Source of the DNA: Pseudanabaena mucicola FACHB-723
GTDB taxonomy: Bacteria > Cyanobacteriota > Cyanobacteriia > Pseudanabaenales > Pseudanabaenaceae
DNA length: 64,000 nucleotides
Reading direction: 5' to 3'
Assembly: GCF_014696385.1 (NCBI RefSeq)
Contig: NZ_JACJQB010000010.1
Coordinates: 1-64,000, forward strand
The notes under the pieces: generated by a model
Database searches by the model: none
Told to the model about the DNA's origin: nothing
The model's input: only the letters and a program-made list of their open reading frames with translations
Shown: positions 18,560 to 27,050 of the stretch, piece by piece
Numbering within the stretch: position 1 is the first letter of the stretch
Layout: each line of letters begins with the position of its first letter
Position numbers and translations under genes: made by a program

Positions 18560-19407
18560 CCGCTATAGAATTTACCGATCGCACTGCTGTCATCGCGACA
18601 ATGCACCGTAAAGAAATTGCGATCGCGCCGATCTTACAAACATCATTAGGAATCAAGGCTACAGTTCCTCATGATTTTGATAGTGACCTATTTGGTACAT
18701 TTACCCGCGACATTGATCGTCCTGCTAATCAAATCGAAACCGCAAAAATTAAGGCGGCAAGAGCTTTAGAAATTAGTAATGGCGATCTGGCGATCGCCAG
18801 TGAGGGCAGCTTCTTTCCCCATCCCCTGCTCGGCATTGCGTACAATCGGGAACTGGTTTTATTGCTAGATAAAAAACATAATTTCTCGGTTTATGGTGAA
18901 GCGCTTTCCTCTGACACCAACTTTCGCCATCAAGTAATTTCTAGCTATGAGCAAGCCTATGATTTTGCGATCAAAATTGGATTTCCTGATCATGCAGTTG
19001 TATTGATGCCAAATGCCCAAACTTCGGCAAAGGAATCAATTTATAAAGGCATTAATTCAGAGGAATTGCTTAAGAAATCTGTCCATGATTTATTGCAAAA
19101 AACATCACAACTCCATATAGAAACAGACATGCGGGCGCTGTACAATCCCACACGCATGAAAAATATTGCCAAAGCAACCGAAGATCTTGTTCGCAAATTA
19201 CAACAACTCTGTCCCAATTGTAATTTTGTGAATTTCGATGTAGTTCAAAAATTGAAAGGTTTACGCTGTGAGATTTGCGGACTGCCAACTCAGGTAACTC
19301 GCGCTCATTTGTACAAGTGCGATCGCTGTGATTTTAAACAAGAAGTTCTCTTTCCTGATGGCATCCAGTTAGCCGATCCGATGTACTGCTCCTATTGCAA
19401 TCCTTAG
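18556..19407 (+). CDS. DUF6671-like protein with C-terminal zinc-ribbon cysteines
   Basis: A 283-residue protein of unknown function. Residues 1-190 form a conserved domain (AVIATMHRKEIAIAPILQ, ASEGSFFPHP, DHAVVLMP). The C-terminal 75 residues carry four CxxC pairs: CPNC, CEIC, CDRC and CSYC, which should bind two zinc ions. The match to DUF6671 is from memory. It is translationally coupled to thiO by a 4-nt overlap, but a role in thiamine synthesis is only a guess. Confidence 0.75.
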   Translation: MTAIEFTDRTAVIATMHRKEIAIAPILQTSLGIKATVPHDFDSDLFGTFTRDIDRPANQIETAKIKAARALEISNGDLAIASEGSFFPHPLLGIAYNRELVLLLDKKHNFSVYGEALSSDTNFRHQVISSYEQAYDFAIKIGFPDHAVVLMPNAQTSAKESIYKGINSEELLKKSVHDLLQKTSQLHIETDMRALYNPTRMKNIAKATEDLVRKLQQLCPNCNFVNFDVVQKLKGLRCEICGLPTQVTRAHLYKCDRCDFKQEVLFPDGIQLADPMYCSYCNP

Positions 19408-19422
19408 GATCACAAATGAAAT

Positions 19423-19475
19423 AAACCCCAAATATGATTAGGCGAGCTTAGCCTGCCGAATTATATTTGGGGTTT
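19423..19475. terminator. Bidirectional terminator
   Basis: Arms of 13 bp (19423-19435 and 19463-19475), AAACCCCAAATAT and its complement, with a 27-nt loop that itself contains an AGGC/GCCT stem. It lies between the convergent DUF6671 and DUF29 genes. Confidence 0.7.
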
Positions 19476-19477
19476 GA

Positions 19478-19912
19478 TTAAATTTCTAGATTTGTCGAGA
19501 TTAAGATCATGGCGCGATCGCAGATTTCTTGACGGTTGACTAATTTGGCTAACTCCTTGGGTTCATAGCGACCTTCCTCAACCTCTGCCGATGCGCGATC
19601 GACCGCTTCAGTATAAGCTTCGGAAATTGCTAAGCATAATTCTTCGGTATTGAGGTATGTTCCGCCAGCTTTACGTCTCTGGTTTTTGGTTTGAATACCG
19701 CGTATCGAGTTACGAATTGATAGCTCCCAAGATTTGGTGGTGCGATTTTCTGCTTTTTGTTTGATGAGATGCATGAGCAAAATTACTGCATAGCTACGAA
19801 TGTTGTTAATTTTATCGTCGCGGCTCATTTCTTCTAATTCATCAACAATTGCCAATGCTCCAGTCATATCGCCTTTAGTTAGCAATTCCCTTAACGTCAA
19901 AAGTTCTTCCAT
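19478..19912 (-). CDS. DUF29 family protein
   Basis: A 144-residue protein of the DUF29 family, abundant in cyanobacteria, function unknown. The segments ELLTLRELLTKGDMTGALAI, SYAVILLMHLIKQKAENRTT and SWELSIRNSIRGIQ are typical. The frame also allows an ATG at 19945. The start at 19912 (MEELLTLREL) is preferred because homologues usually begin there, though neither start has a clear ribosome-binding site. It is all helical by composition, with no membrane segment. Confidence 0.8.
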   Translation of the reverse strand: MEELLTLRELLTKGDMTGALAIVDELEEMSRDDKINNIRSYAVILLMHLIKQKAENRTTKSWELSIRNSIRGIQTKNQRRKAGGTYLNTEELCLAISEAYTEAVDRASAEVEEGRYEPKELAKLVNRQEICDRAMILISTNLEI

Positions 19913-20116
19913 ATCTTTATTGTGTGAGAACGCGATATATTGCAATCACGAAAAGCTAAAGTAAAAATTATGATTTCAATCTAAATCAACAATACTTTTT
20001 TAGTCTAATTCATTGTACTTTCTATCTGGCTGCGTAAGAGTGCTGCCACTATACCGCAAGGTTAATGGTCTCTATCAAAGGTGGGAAGGTGATTATGACC
20101 AAGTGCCTTGGACTTC

Positions 20117-21340
20117 TTAGGATGGCGATTCGATCGCTTGTAAAACCACTTTAGGTGAAAGTTTATCCTTAAACCAAACCGTTAGCGCAGGCGTATCGCT
20201 TACTTTTACACCTGCCTTCTCCAGATTTAGACGTTCAGAAATCGCCAAAATCAAATTCTCACAATTAGCCTGTCGCACTTGCGAGAACTTCTTTCGTAAA
20301 TACTCAGGTCGCCAATAACCAACGATCTCTAATAAATAACTCCGCCCGTCAGGATGTACCAGTCGAAAATCAGGAATCATAACACTTCCGGGAATGGGAA
20401 TTAAATCCACTTCTCTTTCTAGTTTCCATTCTGTTTTCATGGCATCCCATCGCTCCGCAAATGAAGACTCGATCGCACTGTCATAGATTTTTCCCGCAGG
20501 GTAGTGACTCACCAATCCACACTCAGAATCAAGGGTGAATAGTCCTGTACGCTTTTGTTTGGAATAATTATCTTTTTCGACTAGAGTTGCATTTAAACTC
20601 CATTTAGTGACATGGAGTAGTGCAGGCAAAAGTTTTGCGATCGCAAGTCCATAGCGGGTACTTGTGCCAAATAAACTCGTTGCGCCATCGACGGTAATCG
20701 TGAAGCCATAATCGACATCACCCTCGATATAAGACATTAATTGAAATAGCTTGAGATAACGGAATAGCAGCTTATATTCCCCTGGATCGTTGCGGTGGAC
20801 TTTGAGCGTCATATGACTTGCTCGATAGAAAATCCCCTGCACTTGCGAGAGATTATAACGATGAATAAGGGCTTCAGGTGTTGGGCTATCAAATTCGGTC
20901 AGAATCCGATTTTCCATTAGATCGGCATAAAGCCCTGCGGTAATTTCCGAAGGCAAGACTTCACGCGTCAGTTCTTCCGTTAGGCTATCGGCAAGTTTGG
21001 TAAGGGTTTGCTGCGTAGCTTGCTGACTAGGGATAACTTGCGCCGACAGTTCAAAAATACGGCGGCGTAATTCCTGTGGTTCAAGGGGACTCATAATTTC
21101 AAAGTTGCTGAAGCTAGATTTGAGAATATGAGCCAATCCGCGCTTTACCCGATAGTCGGGAGTATCGCCTTCAAGTTCTTGCAATAGTCGATCAAGTTCG
21201 CCCTGTGTCCCACCCTTAGCATTCTCAAAAATTGCGATTAATTCTGTGGCGATCGCCTGATGCTTATCATCTACTTTTAATTTTTTAGGAACGACGGTTT
21301 CGCCATTCAGTCGATGCATCAGGAGTTCGCTAGGCAGCAT
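20117..21340 (-). CDS. DUF790 family nuclease-like protein (Bax1-type)
   Basis: A 407-residue member of DUF790, the family of archaeal Bax1, which binds and stimulates the XPB helicase. The C-terminal PD-(D/E)xK-like nuclease core is visible: D324 in IPDFRLVHPDG, then YLLEIVGYW with E338, and K350/K351. The N-terminal half (LPSELLMHRL, HILKSS, FYRASHM) is typical. In many genomes the neighbour is an XPB-type helicase. Here it is 32 nt downstream of hsdM on the same strand, so it looks like the last gene of the restriction operon. Confidence 0.85.
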   Translation of the reverse strand: MLPSELLMHRLNGETVVPKKLKVDDKHQAIATELIAIFENAKGGTQGELDRLLQELEGDTPDYRVKRGLAHILKSSFSNFEIMSPLEPQELRRRIFELSAQVIPSQQATQQTLTKLADSLTEELTREVLPSEITAGLYADLMENRILTEFDSPTPEALIHRYNLSQVQGIFYRASHMTLKVHRNDPGEYKLLFRYLKLFQLMSYIEGDVDYGFTITVDGATSLFGTSTRYGLAIAKLLPALLHVTKWSLNATLVEKDNYSKQKRTGLFTLDSECGLVSHYPAGKIYDSAIESSFAERWDAMKTEWKLEREVDLIPIPGSVMIPDFRLVHPDGRSYLLEIVGYWRPEYLRKKFSQVRQANCENLILAISERLNLEKAGVKVSDTPALTVWFKDKLSPKVVLQAIESPS

Positions 21341-21372
21341 AAAAGAAAAGGCTTATAGATTAATTACAGCAA

Positions 21373-22911
21373 TTATCGAGTATCTAGAGCGATCGCATTG
21401 ATTGTGTCCATAATTTCCCGAAAACTGGCTAGTCCTGCTTCGATGTTTTCGATGATTTCGTTAGCAAGGATATCAGGATCGGGAAGATTATCGAGATCGG
21501 CGAGGCTTTTGTCCTTGAGCCAGAAAATATCGAGGTTGGTTTTGTCTCGCGCCATGATTTCGTCATAGCCAAATTTGCGCCAACGTCCTTCAGGGTTGGT
21601 TTCTGACCATGTTTCATGACGATCGTGGCGATTGGTGGGATTGTAGCAATCAATAAAAGGCTGGAGGTCTGATAGTTTGAGGGGATTTTTCTTGAGGGTG
21701 TGCTGGACATTGGTGCGGTAGTCATAGATCCAGACTTCCTTTGTCCAAGGTTCTTTGGCGGCGGGTTTGTTGTCAAAAAAGAGAACGTTTGCCTTGACTC
21801 CTTGGGCGTAAAAGATACCTGTGGGCAGTCGCAAAATCGTATGTAAATCCGTAGTTTTCATTAACTCTTTGCGAACGGTTTCGCCTGCGCCGCCTTCAAA
21901 GAGAACGTTATCGGGAAGGACAACAGCGGCTTCACCGTTGATTTTGAGGAGGGTACGGATATGTTGCAGGAAGTTGAGTTGCTTGTTGGAAGTGGTTGCC
22001 CAAAAGTCTTGACGGTTATAGCTGAGGTCTTGTTTTTCCTGTTCTCCTGTTTCGTTGGTGATGGTCATACTGCTTTTTTTGCCAAAGGGAGGATTGGCTA
22101 AAACGTAGTCCACGCGAATACCGCTATCGGCAATCAGGGCATCGTTGGGAGAGATAAAGCTCTCGCCATCGATTTCGCCGATGTTATGTAGAAACATATT
22201 CATGAGGCTGAGGCGGCGGGTGCTAGCGACGATTTCGTTACCTGAGAAGGTGCGATTTTTGAGAAAGGCTTTCTGCTCGCGGTCTAGGGAATGATTGGCG
22301 GTGATGTAGTCGTAGGCAGCGAGAAAAAATCCCCCTGTGCCACAGGCGGGATCATGGATGGTTTTGTTGGGTTGTGGATGGATACAGGCGACCATCGCTT
22401 TGATTAAGGCTCTGGGGGTGAAGTATTGCCCTGCGCCGCTTTTGGTGTCTTCAGCATTTTTCTCTAGTAGTCCTTCATAAATGTTACCTTTGACATCGGT
22501 TCCCACCATTGTCCATTGCTCTTTAGCGATCATGTCGATGATTTTGAGCAATTTTGATGGGTCTTGGATTTTGTTTTGGGATTTGGTGAAGATCTGCCCT
22601 AATGTGCCTTTTTCTGTAGCAAGCGATCGCAACATTTGGCTGTAATAGGATTCAAGCTCTGCGCCGCGTTTGTTATTGGTGAGGGTTGCCCAGTTACATA
22701 GCTCACCGTCAGGAATTTCGTTATTGTCTGCGTCTTTGATGCGTGGAAATTTAATCTTTTTGCTGTAGGGTGGTTTGGACATTTCATCTGCCATTTTTAG
22801 GAATAGCAGGTATGTGATTTGTTCGAGGTAGTCGCCATAGCTCACGCCGTCATCGCGGAGGATGTTGGCGAAGTTCCAGACTTTGGAGATTAGGTTTGAT
22901 TCGTTACTCAT
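21373..22911 (-). CDS. hsdM: Type I restriction-modification DNA methyltransferase subunit
   Basis: A 512-residue HsdM. The N-terminal helical domain (DGVSYGDYLEQITYLLFLKMAD) is followed by the N6-adenine methyltransferase core. The SAM motif HDPACGTGGFF covers about 186-196 and the catalytic motif ANPPFGKK about 272-279. GAGQYFTPRALI at 159-170 is another family block. It methylates adenine in the host recognition site and forms M2S with HsdS and R2M2S with HsdR. It starts 2 nt after the PIN toxin gene, which strongly suggests one transcript. Confidence 0.95.
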   Translation of the reverse strand: MSNESNLISKVWNFANILRDDGVSYGDYLEQITYLLFLKMADEMSKPPYSKKIKFPRIKDADNNEIPDGELCNWATLTNNKRGAELESYYSQMLRSLATEKGTLGQIFTKSQNKIQDPSKLLKIIDMIAKEQWTMVGTDVKGNIYEGLLEKNAEDTKSGAGQYFTPRALIKAMVACIHPQPNKTIHDPACGTGGFFLAAYDYITANHSLDREQKAFLKNRTFSGNEIVASTRRLSLMNMFLHNIGEIDGESFISPNDALIADSGIRVDYVLANPPFGKKSSMTITNETGEQEKQDLSYNRQDFWATTSNKQLNFLQHIRTLLKINGEAAVVLPDNVLFEGGAGETVRKELMKTTDLHTILRLPTGIFYAQGVKANVLFFDNKPAAKEPWTKEVWIYDYRTNVQHTLKKNPLKLSDLQPFIDCYNPTNRHDRHETWSETNPEGRWRKFGYDEIMARDKTNLDIFWLKDKSLADLDNLPDPDILANEIIENIEAGLASFREIMDTINAIALDTR

Positions 22912-22913
22912 GT

Positions 22914-23327
22914 TTACGGATTATTTTTACTAGCTATTACTTGACTTGGTTTCCACCGTCCCCGATCAGTTCTATCTAAATCTTTGTCAAAACTGACAAT
23001 TACAGCTTTCTCAATCTCAGCAGCAACGTATTGATATGCGTCATCGAAATCCAGATTGAAGTTGTCTATGACTTTCACTAATTTTTCCATTTGGTTAGGA
23101 GGGACACTAACTATTAGGACTTCTCCATCTATGAGGACATCTTGGACAAACTGAACAAAAACATCTCTTTGTTGTAAGCGATCGCAAATAACCCCTATGG
23201 AGTGCAAACTGAAATCTGTTATACATATTTCTGCTAGATCCAGCATATTTAGCATTTTTGCAACGGTTTTAGCTTGTCGTTGTCCTAATAGTTCTTCTAG
23301 CCAGATATTTGTATCCAAAAGAAACAT
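22914..23327 (-). CDS. PIN-domain ribonuclease toxin (VapC-like)
   Basis: A 137-residue PIN protein. The acidic residues fit the fold: the N-terminal LLDTNIWLEELL (Asp5), the central DFDDAYQYVAAE and the late SFDKDLDRTDRG. PIN toxins cleave RNA in a metal-dependent way. The start overlaps the antitoxin stop by one base (TAATG), a hallmark of coupled toxin-antitoxin pairs. Partner: the DUF2281-like protein at 23327-23539. Confidence 0.88.
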   Translation of the reverse strand: MFLLDTNIWLEELLGQRQAKTVAKMLNMLDLAEICITDFSLHSIGVICDRLQQRDVFVQFVQDVLIDGEVLIVSVPPNQMEKLVKVIDNFNLDFDDAYQYVAAEIEKAVIVSFDKDLDRTDRGRWKPSQVIASKNNP

Positions 23328-23539
23328 TAGCTAGATCTCCAATCGTTGGCTAGATGCTGTAAGTCAACGGATGTATAGGTTTTTGCTTTGAGTTTGCCTG
23401 CCCAGTCTTGGCGCAGTTTTCGCTTGGGGCGTTCTTGGGACTTATTTAAAAGTGATTCTACAAATGCTTTTACCTCGATTTTGAGGTTGGGCGGCAATTC
23501 TTGAATCATTTCTTCTAATGGTTTTGTGGCGTTATTCAT
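23327..23539 (-). CDS. Antitoxin, DUF2281-like
   Basis: A 70-residue protein with the pattern of DUF2281 antitoxins: an N-terminal helix TKPLEEMIQELPPNLKIEVKAFVESLL and a basic, unstructured tail (RPKRKLRQDWAGKLK). Such proteins neutralise PIN toxins. Toxin translation is coupled to it by a one-base overlap. Confidence 0.82.
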   Translation of the reverse strand: MNNATKPLEEMIQELPPNLKIEVKAFVESLLNKSQERPKRKLRQDWAGKLKAKTYTSVDLQHLANDWRSS

Positions 23540-23633
23540 AATTGAATCTTGGTTTTACTATCTTTTTTAACTTTTCTAATAGTTTAACAGTAGATTTTCG
23601 GACAAGCTATTGGCAAAAGTGAGCTAGCTACTT

Positions 23634-23963
23634 TTATTGTTGTATTTCGTAAAAAACTATGCCAACGCGATTGATATGGTCGATGAGGTCTTGATTATCG
23701 ATGTCGCTGAAAATGGAAATGTCGAAGGTATAGGGCAGAAATAAATCGTCGATTTCATCTTCTATTTTGGCGAGATCAGTATATGTGATTTCACCTATTA
23801 CGGTCAGGTCGATATCTGAACCCTTGCGATAGTTTCCCTTTGCGCGTGAGCCGTAAAGTATAACTTTGTGTATTTGGGGATATTTGGCAAATACAGCAAT
23901 AATCTTGTCAATGGTTGATTCTTTGAGTCCAAATCGTAATATTTCTGGTTCAGTTGTATTCAT
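23634..23963 (-). CDS. MNT-type nucleotidyltransferase (antitoxin of HEPN/MNT pair)
   Basis: A 109-residue minimal nucleotidyltransferase. The signature GSRAKGNYRKGSDID fits GS-x10-DxD (about 40-54). Proteins of this type in HEPN/MNT modules AMPylate a tyrosine of the HEPN toxin to inactivate it. Its start overlaps the end of the HEPN gene by 14 nt. In this pair the toxin gene comes first, the reverse of the neighbouring pair. Confidence 0.88.
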   Translation of the reverse strand: MNTTEPEILRFGLKESTIDKIIAVFAKYPQIHKVILYGSRAKGNYRKGSDIDLTVIGEITYTDLAKIEDEIDDLFLPYTFDISIFSDIDNQDLIDHINRVGIVFYEIQQ

Positions 23964-24360
23964 GGCTGAGGTTCTCCATGCGATCGCAAAATTCTACAAA
24001 TAGGGCAAAGTAGCGACTGGTGATATTGGTGGCGATCGCTTTGGCTGTGGATTCATTATAGGTATGGCTGGTGCGGTTACGATCTTGGATCATTTCCATC
24101 CAAGTTTCGCCATCTTCGATTAAGCCGACTTTAAAAGCGTTTCTAACGGCATCTTTAGAGCCTGTAATATTTTGAGTTCCTTGGTCTTGCAAGTAGTCTT
24201 TTAATAGGTTCCATGCTAGCTCATGGGTATATTCAAAGGCTTGGATTAAACCCATCTCTTCGAGTTCGTTTAGTTCGCCTTTGTCAATAAATTTGGTGAG
24301 TTGAGATAGGGCTTTTTTATAGTTAGTAAATCTCTGTTGCCAGCGAATATCTTGATTCAT
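23950..24360 (-). CDS. HEPN-fold protein, HI0074 family (toxin of HEPN/MNT pair)
   Basis: A 136-residue all-helical protein of the nucleotidyltransferase substrate-binding (HI0074, TIGR01987-like) family. Typical parts are WQQRFTNYKKALSQL, EYTHELAWNLLKDYL and the motif RNRTSHTY, which matches R-x4-H-x-Y as in HepT: catalytic Arg/His and a tyrosine that can be AMPylated. HEPN proteins of this type are RNases or their relatives. It is separated from the upstream HepT gene by 5 nt. Confidence 0.87.
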   Translation of the reverse strand: MNQDIRWQQRFTNYKKALSQLTKFIDKGELNELEEMGLIQAFEYTHELAWNLLKDYLQDQGTQNITGSKDAVRNAFKVGLIEDGETWMEMIQDRNRTSHTYNESTAKAIATNITSRYFALFVEFCDRMENLSHEYN

Positions 24361-24365
24361 TATTT

Positions 24366-24716
24366 CTATATTTTATTTTTGAGATTTTGCAATAAATTTA
24401 GCAATTCTGGAATATCTTCGGTAATAATGCTCCAAACAATATCATTATCAATTCCTAGATAGCCATGAATAATACGGTTACGGGTAGTAATAATTTGTCG
24501 CCAAGAAATTTCTGTATTTTCTGCTCTTATTTCTGGTGGAATATGAGTAGCGGCTTCGCCAATTAGTTCGATGTTTCTTAATGTGGCATCGTAATCTAGT
24601 TCGTTTTCTATAAAGGATGTTTGATCGTGATTTTGAGTATAGCGAATTACTTTTTCGCTAAATCGGATCATGTCATCTATATAAAAATTCCATGCGCGTT
24701 CGGGTATGTCAGACAT
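24366..24716 (-). CDS. HepT-like HEPN ribonuclease toxin (DUF86)
   Basis: A 116-residue DUF86/HepT protein. The motif RNRIIHGY (R-x4-H-x-Y) near residue 82 gives the RNase active site and the modifiable tyrosine. Preceding blocks NIELIGEAATHIPPEIR are diagnostic. It overlaps the MntA gene by 8 nt (24709-24716). By analogy with characterised type VII systems, the toxin is silenced by MntA polyAMPylation. Confidence 0.92.
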   Translation of the reverse strand: MSDIPERAWNFYIDDMIRFSEKVIRYTQNHDQTSFIENELDYDATLRNIELIGEAATHIPPEIRAENTEISWRQIITTRNRIIHGYLGIDNDIVWSIITEDIPELLNLLQNLKNKI

Positions 24717-24999
24717 AAATAGTTTCTTTTTCGATATATGGTTTTAGTTCTGCTCGAAGTGCTTTTTCGGTGACGAGATCGACTGGGTGTTGTAATAGAT
24801 CTTCTAAATAAAATAAAACACCGAAGTAACGTTTTGAGTTGGCGGGGGTGTCAAAGGCTATGAGGATGTCTATATCGCTGTGGGGTTGGGCGGTATCTCT
24901 GGCAGTTGAGCCAAAAAGGGCAATTTTGGTTACGCCAAATTGGTCTTTTAGTAGTGATTTACTATTAGATAAAAGTTCGAGGACTTGTTGTTTTTTCAT
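24709..24999 (-). CDS. MntA-like nucleotidyltransferase antitoxin
   Basis: A 96-residue minimal nucleotidyltransferase with ALFGSTARDTAQPHSDIDIL, a full GS-x10-DxD motif, and the later QHPVDLVTEKAL block with the third acid. It pairs with the HepT toxin, which it overlaps by 8 nt. It begins 6 nt downstream of hsdS, so it is probably co-transcribed with the restriction genes. Confidence 0.92.
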   Translation of the reverse strand: MKKQQVLELLSNSKSLLKDQFGVTKIALFGSTARDTAQPHSDIDILIAFDTPANSKRYFGVLFYLEDLLQHPVDLVTEKALRAELKPYIEKETIYV

Positions 25000-25005
25000 G
25001 GTTGA

Positions 25006-26532
25006 TTACATTTGCTTTTTTAAATTTTTAACTCTTTCTAATAGTTTAGCAGCAGGTTCCCAGTCGGGCTGTTGGCGACAGTTTTGGAGTTCGTCTTGGC
25101 TGAGGAGTTTACCTTCAAATGCTTTTTTGAGGATGCTTTGTCGCAATGCTTGGGCTTTTTCTAGGCTTTGATCGATGCTTTCGTTAAGTTTGTCGCAAAC
25201 TGATAGACGGGTTTCAATTTCTTGGACAATTTGGTCTTGTTCAATTAAATTTGGAAAAGCTATAGGTACTTGTCTGATTGTTTCCATCGATAGTGATGGT
25301 TGTGCTACAGCTTTAACTGATGTCATTAACAAGTTATTTCCTATTGGAGATCTCAAAAAGAATTCAATAAATTTTGTGTTTACAGAAAAATACGGTCTGA
25401 CCATACTTATATTCGGACCAAGAAAGAATTTTGAATTTTGCGGGACAAGTGCAACATTACCTGTCCCTGCACCAACAAATACGACTAAAAGTTCATCACC
25501 TTTAATTTGAGAACGTTTTAAATGCTTGACAGTTTCTGACTTTATTTTAGAAAAATTAGTATAGTTAAACCCTTTTTTGGATGCGTTTTCAGCTTTTATA
25601 ACTGCTAAATCTCCACTCTCATCATATTTGACATATTTCGTATATTCAAATCCTGCTAATTTTGTTACAAAAGCTATGCAACCTAGTTGCGTCCAAGTCC
25701 AAAATTTAGGTAATGTCCACATTCTATCCAATTGTTCTGAGCTAGCTTTAGTAGGCTCTTCTGGCTTTCTTGGCTTGGTAGGTTTAATTTCTTTTTTTTC
25801 ATTTGCTTCCCATTCTAAAATAGCCTTGTTCCATTCTTTAATCTCGGTTTCATAATAGTTTGTTCTTTCTTTTTTGATTTGTGCTAGAAGTTCGTCAACA
25901 GCTAATAATTTTTTTTGCTGATGTCTCCACTCTTTTGTTAGTTCGCCTTCAAATGCTTGTTTTAGGATGGCTTGGCGATAGATTTCTAGTTTGGATTTGG
26001 CGGTTTTGAGGTTGGCTATGCCGTTGTCTAGTTCGCTGAATAGTTGCTCGATTTTGGCTGCGATTGCCCTTTGCTCAGGCAGTGGCGCAAGAGGTAATGG
26101 AAGCTTTTTAAGTATTGTTTGACTTATATTTGGTTGAGCGCCTCCAGTACCTTGCTCAATCAATTTTTGTCTTTTATGCAATAGATAATTAAACAAAAAC
26201 TTAGTTTCAAATAATTCATTTTTGTAAATACCACATATTGCCTGATTTGTAGTTGCAGGAACACCTAAAATAGCAAGTTTCCCAATAGTTGCACCATAAA
26301 GAGCAATTAATAAAGTTCCTTCTGGGAAAATTTTTGCACTTGATTTTTGTACTGCTTCATCAGAAATATGTTCTTCAGTATCTAAGATGATGTTGTAGTT
26401 TAATTCACCTGATTTAACCCAAGGAATCGTCCCCTTGTAATATTCTGATTTACTTCTGCTTGGTGTTCCTCCTGAAGTAGTAAAACAAACATCCCCCAAT
26501 TCAACCTCAATCCAATCTTCTCTCATCATCAC
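25006..26532 (-). CDS. hsdS: Type I restriction-modification specificity subunit
   Basis: A 508-residue HsdS with two target-recognition domains. The first starts WIEVELGDVCFTTSGGTPSR and ends PLPEQRAIAAKIEQLF. The central conserved coiled spacer ALKTAK-like LKTAKSKLEIYRQAILKQAFEGELT follows in pieces. The second half starts LPKFWTWTQLGCIAF and ends IEQDQIVQEIETRLS with a second spacer QALRQSILKKAFEGKL. Each domain recognises half of a bipartite DNA site. Three start codons are in line (GTG 26532, ATG 26529, ATG 26526); the true one is uncertain by three residues. Confidence 0.94.
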   Translation of the reverse strand: MMMREDWIEVELGDVCFTTSGGTPSRSKSEYYKGTIPWVKSGELNYNIILDTEEHISDEAVQKSSAKIFPEGTLLIALYGATIGKLAILGVPATTNQAICGIYKNELFETKFLFNYLLHKRQKLIEQGTGGAQPNISQTILKKLPLPLAPLPEQRAIAAKIEQLFSELDNGIANLKTAKSKLEIYRQAILKQAFEGELTKEWRHQQKKLLAVDELLAQIKKERTNYYETEIKEWNKAILEWEANEKKEIKPTKPRKPEEPTKASSEQLDRMWTLPKFWTWTQLGCIAFVTKLAGFEYTKYVKYDESGDLAVIKAENASKKGFNYTNFSKIKSETVKHLKRSQIKGDELLVVFVGAGTGNVALVPQNSKFFLGPNISMVRPYFSVNTKFIEFFLRSPIGNNLLMTSVKAVAQPSLSMETIRQVPIAFPNLIEQDQIVQEIETRLSVCDKLNESIDQSLEKAQALRQSILKKAFEGKLLSQDELQNCRQQPDWEPAAKLLERVKNLKKQM

Positions 26533-26587
26533 TAATCTAACCTATCGCCCAAAAATCCCGACAAATGCCTAAAGATTATAGATGAAA

Positions 26588-26731
26588 TTAAACAAAAATC
26601 CCTAGAGGCATAGCATTACCACCACCATCTCCAAAAATCACCGATCCGCCCCAATTGGTAATGCTTTGCCCAAAAGCTCCAACATTCACCCCAAACCCCA
26701 ACCCGCAGTAATAGGCGATCGGCAAAATCAT
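26588..26731 (-). pseudogene. Short ORF, possible remnant of a displaced gene
   Basis: A 47-residue frame in the gap upstream of hsdS reads like a protein rather than noise: ILPIAYYCGLGFGVN, then FGQSITNWGG and GDGGGNAMPLGIFV before the stop. The frame stays open further upstream without an ATG. It has no ribosome-binding site. I recognise no family. A decayed gene end is the best guess. Confidence 0.35.
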
Positions 26732-26783
26732 CTCATCAGACAAATAACATATACTCAAAAATAATCCCTACGCTGAATGAGTC

Positions 26784-27050
26784 ATGACAACCCTAACCGT
26801 CACCCTCCCCGAAGCACTAACCCAATATTTGCAAGAACAAATCGCATCAGGACATTACAACAACACCGACGATTATATTCAAACTCTCATCCAACAAGAC
26901 CAAGCTCGCAAAACATACCTTGAACCTCTAATCCTCGAAGGCATCGCTTCAGGTGACGCAACCCCAATGAAAGAAAACGATTGGGACACCATCCGTCAAG
27001 CTGTCCGTAAAAACTATAGCGATCGCTTAGCAGAAAGTGATTTTACATAA
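26784..27050 (+). CDS. ParD-like antitoxin without an adjacent ParE
   Basis: An 88-residue ribbon-helix-helix protein: TTLTVTLPEALTQYLQEQIASGHYNNTDDYIQTLIQQD is the classical ParD/CopG N-terminus, and the C-terminal tail would bind a toxin. No ParE/RelE gene follows. Instead its last 8 nt overlap the end of the convergent TumE gene (27043). It may be an orphan antitoxin or protect against a toxin elsewhere. It is the only plus-strand gene in the defence island. Confidence 0.82.
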   Translation: MTTLTVTLPEALTQYLQEQIASGHYNNTDDYIQTLIQQDQARKTYLEPLILEGIASGDATPMKENDWDTIRQAVRKNYSDRLAESDFT

